In this document: positions 54,670 through 62,641 of the stretch, in pieces
Numbering within the stretch: position 1 is the stretch's first letter
Layout of the letters: each line of letters starts with the position of its first letter
Assembly: GCF_000158955.1 (NCBI RefSeq)
Contig: NZ_GG657757.1
Span: forward strand, 3,089,866-3,153,865
Reading direction: 5' to 3'
DNA: 64,000 nt
DNA from: Streptomyces viridochromogenes DSM 40736
Lineage (GTDB): Bacteria; Actinomycetota; Actinomycetes; Streptomycetales; Streptomycetaceae
Notes under the pieces: generated by a model
What the model saw: the letters and a program-made list of their open reading frames with translations, nothing else
What the model was told of the DNA's origin: nothing
Databases searched by the model: none
Position numbers and translations under genes: made by a program

Positions 54670-56931
54670 TCAGCGCCGGGCCTCGGCCTTGTCCCGGGCC
54701 GCTTCCGCGTCCCCCGCCGCGCCTCCGTCCCCCGCCGGAGCCCCGTCCCCTGCCGGATCCGCGTCCCTCGCCGCTTCCGGATCGGCCTCGCTCAGGCCGA
54801 AGCGCTCGTGGAAGCGGCGCAACGGGCCGGGTGCCCACCAGGTGGCGCGGCCCGTGAGGCGCATGACCGCGGGGACCAGAAGGCTGCGGACGATCATCGC
54901 GTCCATCAGGACCGCAAGGGCGATACCGAGGCCCAGCATCTTGGTGTTGGTGACCCGGGAGGTGCCTATCGCGACCATGACCACGGCCAGGATGACCGCT
55001 GCCGCCGTGATCAGACCGCCGGTGCGCTGGAGGCCGTGGCGCACGGCCTGGTCGTGGTCGCCGGTGTGGTCGTACTCCTCCTTGATGCGGGAGAGCAGGA
55101 ACACTCCGTAGTCCATGGACAGGCCGAAGGCCACGCAGAACATCAGGACCGGGAGCGTCGTCTCTATGGAGCCTGGACTGGTGAAACCGAGCAGTCCGGA
55201 GAGGTGGCCGTCCTGGAAGACCCAGACGACCGCGCCGAACATGGCCGTCAGACTGAGCGCGTTGAGCACCACCGCCTGGAGCGGGATCAGCACGCTGCCG
55301 GTGAGGAGGAAGACCAGGAGCAGGGTGACGACCGTGATGAAGACGGCCGCGAGCGGCAGGCGTTCCCCTATGGCGTCCTTGGAGTCGACCAGGACGGCCG
55401 CCGTGCCGGTCACCTTGGTGTCGAAGGGGGCCTCGGTCCCGCGCAGTTCACCGACGAGGCGCTGGGCCGGGCCGTCGACCGCCTCGCCCTTCGGCAGCAC
55501 CGTGAAGTACGCCGAGTCGCCCTTCACCAGCGGTCCGTCGACCCGCAGCACATCGGGCAGCCCGGCGATCCGCTCCTTGTAGGCGCCGTACTGCGCCTCG
55601 GTCGCGCGGCCCTCCGCGAGCACTTCGAGGCCGCCGCCGGGGCTGCCCGGGAAGCCCTCCCTGATGTGCTGCTGCACGACATGGGACTCGGAGGTCGAGG
55701 GCAGCTGGCGGTCGTCGGCGGTGCCGAACTTCACGCCCAGGAAGGGCAGTCCGAGCAGGACCAGCACGGCCGTGGTGCCGAGGGCGAAGAACGGGGCGCG
55801 GCGCATGACGAGCGCCGCCGCGCGCCCCCAGGTCCTGCCTTCCTCCCCGGCGGGTTCACGCCGGTGCCCGCGCCGGAACACCTGGCGCAGATCCAGGGAG
55901 TTGACCCGCTGGCCCAGCAGCGTCAGCGCCGCCGGGAGCAGGATCAGCGCGGCGGCCGCGGCCAGCAGCACGACGGCGATCCCGGCGTAGGCGAAGGACC
56001 GCAGGAAGTACTGCGGGAAGACGAGCATCGCCGCCAGCGAGACCGCGACCGTGAGGGCGGAGAACAGCACCGTGCGCCCGGCCGTGCGCAGGGTCGTGCT
56101 GATGGCGGTCAAGGGCTCGGCGCCGGTGGAGAGTTCCTCGCGGAAGCGCCGGACGATGAACAGCGCGTAGTCGATGGCCAGGCCGAGGCCCAGGGCCGTG
56201 GTGAGGTTGATGGCGAACACCGACACGTCGGTGAGTTCCGTGAGGCCGCGCAGGATCGCGTTCGTCCCGAGGATCGCGACGATGCCGATGCCGAGCGGCA
56301 GCAGGGCCGCCACGGCGCTGCCGAAGACCATCACCAGCAGTACGAGCGTCACCGGCAGGGCGATGAGCTCCGCCCGGGTCAGGTCCTCCTGGATGATCGT
56401 CTGCATCTCGTGCCGCACGGCGACCGGGCCGCCGACCCTGACCTCGACCGGGCCGTGCGCGCCTCGGTAGTGGGGCGCGATGCGCTCCAGGGTCTCGCTC
56501 GCGGTCTTCTCCTCGCCCGTGATGCGGGCGGCTATCAGCGCCTCGTGACCGTCCTCGGCGCGCAGGGCCGGGGTACGGGACTGCCAGTAGGAGCCGACGC
56601 CGGTGACGCCCTGCTCGCCGGCCAGCCGCTCCGTGAGTCGCCTGGCCTCGGCGGCGACGGCCGGATCGTCGACCGAGGCGTCGCCCGCGTCGAGCAGGAG
56701 CAGCATGTTGGGCTGGGAGCCGGGGAACTCGCGCTCCAGGGCCTTGGTCGCGTAGGTGGACTCGGCGGCCGGGTCCTCCCAGCCGCCGGCACCGAGCCGG
56801 TCGGCGACGCCACTGCCGGCCAGCACCGCGAGCGCGGTGATGACCAGCGCCGCCAGCAGCGACAGCCTGGGCCGGGCGGTCACGAAACGGGTCCAGCCGC
56901 CGACCCGCGGAGGTGTGTTGACTTCGGTCAT
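54670..56931 (-). CDS. MMPL-family RND transporter
   Basis: 753 aa, two repeated halves, each with one N-terminal helix, an outside loop domain and a five-helix block (about 185-355 and 520-700), 12 helices in all. Conserved patterns include GLGLAIDYALFIVRRFREEL and its second-half equivalent FGLSMDYGVFLLSRIKEEYD with the membrane Asp-Tyr pairs used in proton coupling. MMPL proteins export lipids, glycolipids or drugs. The tail (about 720-753) is Asp/Ala/Pro repeat. Divergent from tetR across a palindromic operator, so it is probably repressed by that regulator. ATG 56931 with AAGGGGA. Confidence 0.9.
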   Translation of the reverse strand: MTEVNTPPRVGGWTRFVTARPRLSLLAALVITALAVLAGSGVADRLGAGGWEDPAAESTYATKALEREFPGSQPNMLLLLDAGDASVDDPAVAAEARRLTERLAGEQGVTGVGSYWQSRTPALRAEDGHEALIAARITGEEKTASETLERIAPHYRGAHGPVEVRVGGPVAVRHEMQTIIQEDLTRAELIALPVTLVLLVMVFGSAVAALLPLGIGIVAILGTNAILRGLTELTDVSVFAINLTTALGLGLAIDYALFIVRRFREELSTGAEPLTAISTTLRTAGRTVLFSALTVAVSLAAMLVFPQYFLRSFAYAGIAVVLLAAAAALILLPAALTLLGQRVNSLDLRQVFRRGHRREPAGEEGRTWGRAAALVMRRAPFFALGTTAVLVLLGLPFLGVKFGTADDRQLPSTSESHVVQQHIREGFPGSPGGGLEVLAEGRATEAQYGAYKERIAGLPDVLRVDGPLVKGDSAYFTVLPKGEAVDGPAQRLVGELRGTEAPFDTKVTGTAAVLVDSKDAIGERLPLAAVFITVVTLLLVFLLTGSVLIPLQAVVLNALSLTAMFGAVVWVFQDGHLSGLLGFTSPGSIETTLPVLMFCVAFGLSMDYGVFLLSRIKEEYDHTGDHDQAVRHGLQRTGGLITAAAVILAVVMVAIGTSRVTNTKMLGLGIALAVLMDAMIVRSLLVPAVMRLTGRATWWAPGPLRRFHERFGLSEADPEAARDADPAGDGAPAGDGGAAGDAEAARDKAEARR

Positions 56932-57002
56932 CGTGCGGTGTCCCCTTCACCGTGACCCGTGTCCAGGCGCAGCCCGGCAGCACGGGGCTGCCATAGACTG
57001 AG

Positions 57003-57064
57003 CAAACACGAGAGATCGCTCGCGTTCTTGCGAACTCCAGAATGCGAGCGGCCACTCGTGTTTG
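57003..57064. promoter_or_regulatory. Nested palindromic operator between MMPL and tetR genes
   Basis: Outer arms CAAACACGAG (57003-57012) and CTCGTGTTTG (57055-57064) pair perfectly. Inside lie CGCTCGC (57017-57023) with GCGAGCG (57044-57050), and GTTC/GAAC at 57024-57035. It is AT-richer than its surroundings and lies between two divergent starts, the expected site for TetR binding. Confidence 0.8.
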
Positions 57065-57095
57065 TCAATCGTGTTCCGAGACCTGGGGATGACGG

Positions 57096-57770
57096 GTGCC
57101 CGAGAAGTCCGAGAAGCCGACCGAGAGGCCCGCCGAGACGACGGCGGCAGCCGAGGAGCGGCCGCGCCGCCGCCAGGCCCGCGGCGAGCGCCGCATCGCC
57201 CAGCTGCTCGAAGCCGCCGCCACGGTCTTCTCCACGACCGGCTACACGGCCGCCAGCACCAACGCCATCGCCCGCGAGGCGGGCGTCTCGCCGGGGACGC
57301 TGTACCAGTTCTTCCCGAACAAGGAAGCGATCGCGATCGAGCTGGGCAGCCGGCTCATGCACGAGATGCGGCAGTCGTACGACGAGGTCCTCACCCCCAT
57401 CGACCCCGCGATCACCCCGCTCGAGGAGGTGATCGCCGGAGCCGTGGACCGCTTCATCGACTTCAGCTGCCGCTACCCGGCCTTCTTCGCCCTGATGCAC
57501 GGCCCCGACATCCCGGGGCGGATCGCCGAGGAGCACGAGGCGCTGCACGCCACGTTGGTCGCCCGGGTCGAAGCGACCCTCGCCCCGTTCGCACCCGGCG
57601 CCCCCGCCGCGACGATCACCCGCATCGCCCGGATGTGCGTCGGCATCTACATGGCGGGCCTGGAACTGATCATGATCCACGAGGGAGCCGAGCGGGAGGC
57701 CTACGTCCAGGAGCTGAAGGACGTTCTCCTGCGATACCTGAGACCACTGGCCCAGGACGTCGTGAGGTAA
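57096..57770 (+). CDS. TetR family transcriptional regulator
   Basis: 224 aa. A Pro/Glu/Arg-rich 28-residue leader, then the TetR HTH: ARGERRIAQLLEAAATVFST, YTAASTNAIAREAGVSPGTLYQFFPNKEAIAI. The ligand domain (about 85-215) is helical with MHGPDIPGRIAEEHEAL; no specific ligand can be read. Divergently transcribed from the MMPL exporter with a nested palindrome between, so it most likely represses both. GTG 57096. Its stop codon touches the CsoR-type operator of copZ. Confidence 0.88.
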   Translation: MPEKSEKPTERPAETTAAAEERPRRRQARGERRIAQLLEAAATVFSTTGYTAASTNAIAREAGVSPGTLYQFFPNKEAIAIELGSRLMHEMRQSYDEVLTPIDPAITPLEEVIAGAVDRFIDFSCRYPAFFALMHGPDIPGRIAEEHEALHATLVARVEATLAPFAPGAPAATITRIARMCVGIYMAGLELIMIHEGAEREAYVQELKDVLLRYLRPLAQDVVR

Positions 57771-57786
57771 TACCCCCTGGGGGTAC
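57770..57786 (+). promoter_or_regulatory. CsoR-type copper operator
   Basis: ATACCCCCTGGGGGTAC is a near-perfect palindrome around a central T with the TACCCCC/GGGGGTA core bound by the copper sensor CsoR in actinobacteria. It lies 66 bases before copZ. Confidence 0.88.
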
Positions 57787-57851
57787 AGTAGGGAGGTGCG
57801 GGGCCCTCATGGGTCCCCACCGCCCCACATGTCTCCCCGAGGAGTAACGAC

Positions 57852-58091
57852 ATGACCGCCCAGACCGACACCACGGGATCCGTCACCGCCGTCTACAAGG
57901 TGAGCGGAATGAGCTGCGGACACTGCGAGGGCGCCGTCTCCGGCGAGATCTCCCAGATCCCGGGCGTCAGTTCGGTGACGGCCGTCGCCTCGGCCGGCGA
58001 GGTCACCGTCGTCTCCGCGACCCCGCTCGACGACGAGGCCGTCCGCGCCGCCGTCGACGAGGCCGGCTTCGAGCTGGCGGGCAAGGCCTGA
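57852..58091 (+). CDS. copZ: CopZ-type copper chaperone (HMA domain)
   Basis: 79 aa, a single heavy-metal-associated domain with the ligand motif MSCGHC (Cys 22 and 25), VSSVTAVASAGEVTVVS and a C-terminal DEAGFELAG. It carries Cu(I) in the cytoplasm to the P-type ATPase encoded just downstream. GAGGAG precedes ATG 57852. The CsoR-type operator upstream predicts induction by copper. A 196-base gap with short repeats separates it from the ATPase. Confidence 0.93.
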   Translation: MTAQTDTTGSVTAVYKVSGMSCGHCEGAVSGEISQIPGVSSVTAVASAGEVTVVSATPLDDEAVRAAVDEAGFELAGKA

Positions 58092-58092
58092 A

Positions 58093-58131
58093 CGGCTGAC
58101 CGGCGAGGTCCCAACCGGCTGACCGGCGAGG
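58093..58131 (+). repeat. 16-base direct repeat between copZ and copA
   Basis: CGGCTGACCGGCGAGG occurs at 58093-58108 and 58116-58131, 23 bases apart. Further on, near 58198-58250, overlapping GTACGG palindromes occur. No gene lies here. Confidence 0.7.
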
Positions 58132-58287
58132 CCTGAGCCGACCGGAAACCCCCGCAGCCCGGGCCTGAGACCCGCCAGACCCGGCACTCGTACCGACGTA
58201 CGGGCCGTACGCCGCCACCTCGGCCCGTACGGCCCGTTCCGCTTCCCGGGCGCGCCCACCTCCCGGAGCACGGACTGGAGTTCGGAC

Positions 58288-60526
58288 ATGACCAGCACCT
58301 CCGCCACCGCGCCGACGGACGGCGAGCCCGTGCTCGCCGAGGTCGAGCTGCTCATCGGCGGGATGACCTGCGCGTCCTGCGCGGCCCGCGTCGAGAAGAA
58401 GCTCAACCGCATGGACGGCGTCACCGCGACGGTGAACTACGCGACGGAGAAGGCCAGGGTCGCCTACCCCGCCGGCACCGAGGTCGCCGACCTGATCGCG
58501 ACCGTGGTGAAGACCGGGTACACCGCGCAGGAGCCCGCGCCCGCGCGCGAGGAGGAGCCCGCCGCCGACGACGACCCGGAGCTGTCGGCGCTCCGCCGGC
58601 GCCTCGTCGTCTCGGCCGCCCTCGCCGTACCCGTCGTCCTGCTGGCGATGGTCCCCGCCCTCCAGTTCGACAACTGGCAGTGGCTCTCGCTCACGCTCGC
58701 CGCACCCGTCGTCGTCTGGGGCGGGCTGCCGTTCCACCGGGCGGCCTGGACCAACGCGCGGCACGGCGCCGCCACCATGGACACGCTGGTCTCCCTCGGC
58801 ACGCTGGCCGCGTTCGGCTGGTCCCTCTGGGCCTTGTTCCTCGGCGACGCCGGCATGCCGGGCATGCGGCACCCCTTCGAACTCACGGTCACACGCGGCG
58901 ACGGCGCCTCCTCGATCTACCTGGAAGTCGCCTCCGGCGTCACCGCGTTCATCCTGCTGGGCCGCTACCTGGAGGCCCGTTCCAAGCGCCGTGCCGGCGC
59001 GGCCCTCAAGGCGCTGATGGAACTGGGCGCCAAGGACGTGGCCGTGCTCCGCGACGGCCGCGAGGTGCGGATCCCGGCACAGCGGCTGGCCGTGGGCGAC
59101 CGGTTCGTCGTACGGCCCGGGGAGAAGATCGCCACCGACGGCACGGTCGTCGAGGGGGTCTCGGCGGTGGACGCCTCGATGCTGACCGGCGAGTCGGTGC
59201 CGGTGGACGTGGCCGCCGGGGACTCGGTCACCGGCGCGACGGTCAACGCGGGCGGCCGGCTGGTAGTCGAGGCGACCCGGGTCGGCTCCGACACGCAGCT
59301 CGCGCGGATGGCGAAGCTGGTGGAGGACGCGCAGAACGGCAAGGCCGAGGTGCAGCGGCTGGCCGACCGGGTCGCCGGGATCTTCGTGCCGGTGGTCCTG
59401 CTGATCGCCGTCGCCACGGCCGGGGCGTGGCTCGGGCTGACCGGCGACGACGTCACCGCGTTCACCGCGGGCGTCGCGGTCCTGATCATCGCCTGCCCCT
59501 GCGCACTGGGGCTGGCCACACCGACGGCGCTGATGGTCGGCACGGGCCGCGGCGCCCAGCTCGGCATCCTCATCAAGGGCCCGGAGGTGCTGGAGTCCAC
59601 GCGCCGGATCGACACGGTCGTCCTCGACAAGACGGGCACCGTCACCACCGGCCGGATGACCCTCCAGGAGGTGTACGTCGCCGAGGGCGCCGACGAGAAG
59701 CAGGTGCTGCGACTCGCGGGCGCCGTCGAACGCGCCTCCGAGCACCCCGTGGCGCGCGCGATCGCGCTGGGGCGCCGAGGAGAGGGCCGGACAGCTCCCG
59801 GAGGTCGAGGGCTTCGAGAACGTCCCCGGACGGGGCGTCCGCGGTCGCGTGGAGGGCCGTGAGGTCGCCGTGGGGCGGCTCTTCGACGAGGTGCCGCCGG
59901 AGCTGACCCGGGCGCGGGACGAGGCCGAGCGGGCAGGACGTACGGCCGTCCTGGCCGGCTGGGACGGGACCGCGCGGGCCGTCCTGTCCGTGGCCGACGC
60001 GGTCAGGGAGACCAGCGCCGAGGCGGTGCGCGAGCTGCGCGCGCTGGGGCTCACACCGGTCCTGCTGACCGGGGACAACAGGTCGGTGGCCGAGGCGGTG
60101 GCGAAGGCCGTGGGAATCGACCGCGTGGTGGCGGAGGTGCTGCCCGAGGACAAGGTCGACGCCGTACGGAAGTTGCAGGCCGAGGGGCGGGTCGTCGCCA
60201 TGGTGGGCGACGGCGTCAACGACGCCGCCGCGCTCGCCACCGCCGACCTGGGCCTGGCCATGGGCACCGGCACGGACGCGGCGATCGAGGCGGGCGATCT
60301 GACGCTGGTCCGCGGTGACCTGCGGGTGGCCGCCGACGCGATCCGGCTGTCCCGGCGGACGCTGGGCACGATCAAGGGCAACCTCGTGTGGGCCTTCGGC
60401 TACAACGTGGCCGCGCTGCCGCTGGCCGCCGCGGGCCTGCTGAACCCCATGATCGCCGGGGCCGCGATGGCGTTCTCCTCGGTCTTCGTCGTCACGAACA
60501 GTCTGCGACTGCGGACATTCCGGTGA
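58288..60526 (+). pseudogene. copA: Copper-exporting P1B-ATPase CopA (frameshifted)
   Basis: N-terminal HMA domain with GMTCASC (Cys 28 and 31), membrane helices, actuator LTGES, membrane CPC in [17 protein letters not shown], phosphorylation motif DKTGT, SEHPVA, then in another frame [22 protein letters not shown] and final helices with [14 protein letters not shown]. The frame changes at about 59763-59770 (GCGCTGGGGCGCC): skipping one base restores [20 protein letters not shown]. All functional motifs are intact on both sides, so the full enzyme would be about 746 aa. A one-base assembly error is plausible; if real, the ATPase is inactive. Pathway: Cu(I) efflux with CopZ. Confidence 0.9.
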
Positions 60527-60638
60527 AGTCCCCTGAATTCGGCCTAAGTTCACGGCGAACCTGATATGAGCCCCTCTGGAGTCCCGGGCCCGGCTCACAT
60601 AAGCTCTTCACAAGGCGCGCGCATCATCCTTACGCTTG

Positions 60639-60664
60639 AGCCCCGGGCGGCATATCCGGGCTCT
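60639..60664 (+). terminator. Hairpin downstream of copA
   Basis: GAGCCCCGG pairs with CCGGGCTC (one bulge) and is followed by TTGT, about 110 bases past the copA stop. Confidence 0.5.
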
Positions 60665-60760
60665 TGTACATCTAGCGGACATAAGCAAGAGACGCAGATC
60701 ACAGTGATGTGAACGTAACCATCGAAGGGGTTCGAAGGTCTAAGTTGACGATGCCAGGCA

Positions 60761-60860
60761 ACGTCTTGGGGGGCGCTACCTGGTATCTGGAGGTGTCTTG
60801 GGGGACTCCTCCGGGTGGGGGTACCTCCTGCTCGAACGAAGTTGAGAGCTTGGGGGAGCG
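60761..60860. repeat. Dispersed Streptomyces-type G-rich hairpin repeat
   Basis: Contains CTTGGGGGA twice, GGGTGGGGGTACC and CTCGAACGAAGTTGAGAG; its reverse complement (CTCCCCCAAGCTCTCAAC and following) resembles a repeat I recall as abundant between genes in streptomycetes. No coding sequence. Confidence 0.5.
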
Positions 60861-60959
60861 TTGCCGGGACACGTGCACCGGGAAGCTTTGAGCGGCCCTC
60901 CCGGTTGTGCGCTGTCCCGGCAGACCGCACACCACCGAAGTACAGCGAGTTTTGCTCGT

Positions 60960-61092
60960 TGTGCTCACAGCGATTCAGGCGCTGTCTCACAGACGCCCGG
61001 CCGGATCCCGTGGGGGGAATCCGTACCGGGACTGGGAAGGCGCCCTGGCCGTCGGCCCGTGGGGGGACCGACGCTCGGGGCGCCTTCTTTTT
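60960..61092 (+). ncRNA. Candidate small RNA with twin G-loop hairpins and terminator
   Basis: Hairpin 1 (61003-61022) and hairpin 2 (61051-61072) both present the loop sequence CCGTGGGGGGA on short GC stems (GGAT/ATCC and GTCGG/CCGAC). Hairpin 2 is enclosed by a 9-bp stem GAAGGCGCC/GGCGCCTTC followed by CTTTTT-like T-run (61088-61092), a classic terminator on the plus strand. No gene upstream needs it: copA ends over 400 bases earlier with its own hairpin. The 5' end is unknown. On the other strand the loops would be C6 runs, recalling 6C RNA, but the T-run fits only the plus strand. Confidence 0.5.
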
Positions 61093-61123
61093 CTCCGCGG
61101 CTTCTGTACAGCCAGGTACGCGA

Positions 61124-61158
61124 GAGCCCCCGCACCCGGAAACCGGATACGAGGGCTC
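61124..61158 (-). terminator. Terminator of citrate synthase
   Basis: Arms GAGCCCCCGCACCCGG and CCGGATACGAGGGCTC pair at 13 of 16 positions around a 3-base loop, 16 bases past the citA stop. Confidence 0.7.
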
Positions 61159-61173
61159 GAGCGGTACGGCGCC

Positions 61174-62463
61174 TCAGCGCTCCTCGACGGGAACGAAGTC
61201 GCGCTCGACCACGCCCGTGTAGATCTGGCGCGGGCGGCCGATGCGGGAACCCGGCTCCTTGATCATCTCGTGCCACTGGGCGATCCAGCCCGGCAGCCGG
61301 CCGAGGGCGAACAGGACCGTGAACATCTCGGTCGGGAAGCCCATGGCCCGGTAGATCAGGCCGGTGTAGAAGTCGACGTTCGGGTAGAGGCTGCGCGAGA
61401 CGAAGTAGTCGTCGGAGAGCGCGTGCTCCTCCAGCTTGAGCGCGATGTCCAGCAGCTCGTCGGACTTGCCGAGGGCGGACAGCACGTCGTGCGCGGCAGC
61501 CTTGATGATCTTGGCGCGCGGGTCGAAGTTCTTGTAGACCCGGTGGCCGAAGCCCATCAGGCGGACGCCGTCCTCCTTGTTCTTCACCTTGCGGATGAAG
61601 GAGTCGACGTCGCCGCCTGCGTCGCGGATGCCCTCCAGCATCTCCAGCACGGACTGGTTGGCGCCGCCGTGCAGCGGGCCCCAGAGCGCGTTGATGCCGG
61701 CCGAGATCGAGGCGAACATGTTCGCCTGCGAGGAGCCGACCAGGCGGACCGTGGAGGTCGAACAGTTCTGCTCGTGGTCCGCGTGCAGGATCAGCAGCTT
61801 GTCGAGGGCGGAGACCACGGTCGGGTCCAGCTCGTACTCCTGCGCGGGGACCGAGAAGGTCATCCGGAGGAAGTTCTCGACGTAGCCGAGGTCGTTGCGC
61901 GGGTAGACGAACGGGTGACCGATCGACTTCTTGTACGCGTACGCCGCGATCGTCGGGAGCTTGGCGAGCAGACGGATCGTGGAGAGGTTGCGCTGACGCT
62001 CGTCGAACGGGTTGTGGCTGTCCTGGTAGAAGGTGGACAGCGCCGAGACGACCGAGGACAGCATGGCCATCGGGTGGGCGTCGCGCGGGAACCCCTTGTA
62101 GAAGTTCTTGACGTCCTCGTGCAGCAGGGTGTGCTGCGTGATGTCGTTCTTGAACGTCGAGAGCTCGTCGACGCTCGGCAGCTCGCCGTTGATCAGCAGG
62201 TAGGCGACCTCCAGGAAGGTGGAGCGCTCGGCCAGCTGCTCGATCGGGTAGCCGCGGTAGCGCAGGATGCCCGCTTCGCCGTCCAGATAGGTGACGCCGG
62301 ATTTGTAAGCGGCGGTGTTGCCGTAACCGCTGTCCAGCGTCACCAGACCGGTCTGGGCGCGGAGCTTGCCGATGTCGAAGCCCTTGTCACCGACGGTGCT
62401 GTCGATCACTGGGTAGGTGTACTCGTTGCCGTCGTACCGCAGTACTACAGAGTTGTCGCTCAC
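61174..62463 (-). CDS. citA: Citrate synthase (type I/II hexameric)
   Basis: 429 aa. Catalytic His in LILHADHEQN and in SAGINALWGPLHGGANQ, and Asp in GFGHRVYKNFDPRA, plus the final IGRPRQIYTG. It condenses acetyl-CoA and oxaloacetate. The N-terminal DNSVVLRYDGNEYTYPVIDS domain is typical of actinomycete GltA/CitA. Start GTG 62463 with AGGGAAG upstream; a GTG four codons earlier overlaps that site. In S. coelicolor, loss of CitA blocks aerial growth through acidification. Single gene with its own terminator. Confidence 0.96.
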   Translation of the reverse strand: MSDNSVVLRYDGNEYTYPVIDSTVGDKGFDIGKLRAQTGLVTLDSGYGNTAAYKSGVTYLDGEAGILRYRGYPIEQLAERSTFLEVAYLLINGELPSVDELSTFKNDITQHTLLHEDVKNFYKGFPRDAHPMAMLSSVVSALSTFYQDSHNPFDERQRNLSTIRLLAKLPTIAAYAYKKSIGHPFVYPRNDLGYVENFLRMTFSVPAQEYELDPTVVSALDKLLILHADHEQNCSTSTVRLVGSSQANMFASISAGINALWGPLHGGANQSVLEMLEGIRDAGGDVDSFIRKVKNKEDGVRLMGFGHRVYKNFDPRAKIIKAAAHDVLSALGKSDELLDIALKLEEHALSDDYFVSRSLYPNVDFYTGLIYRAMGFPTEMFTVLFALGRLPGWIAQWHEMIKEPGSRIGRPRQIYTGVVERDFVPVEER

Positions 62464-62641
62464 GTCTTCCCTCACCGACGTTGTGCCTCATCTTCGAGGT
62501 GCCCTGACTGTCTCTACCATCCCCCACTCGGCTCAGGAGAGTGCACTCGGGGTCGACCATCGGGCCTATCGGCGGCACTGAGTGCCGTCAACTTGCTCAT
62601 CCTGCCCCCTGTGTTCCCCATCTGGAAGTGCCTTGTGACCT

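Noticed and set aside
60966..61086. 6C RNA on the minus strand, because both loops become C6 runs.
   Set aside because: The terminator T-run is on the plus strand and the minus strand has none; without a covariance-model search the family name was not used.
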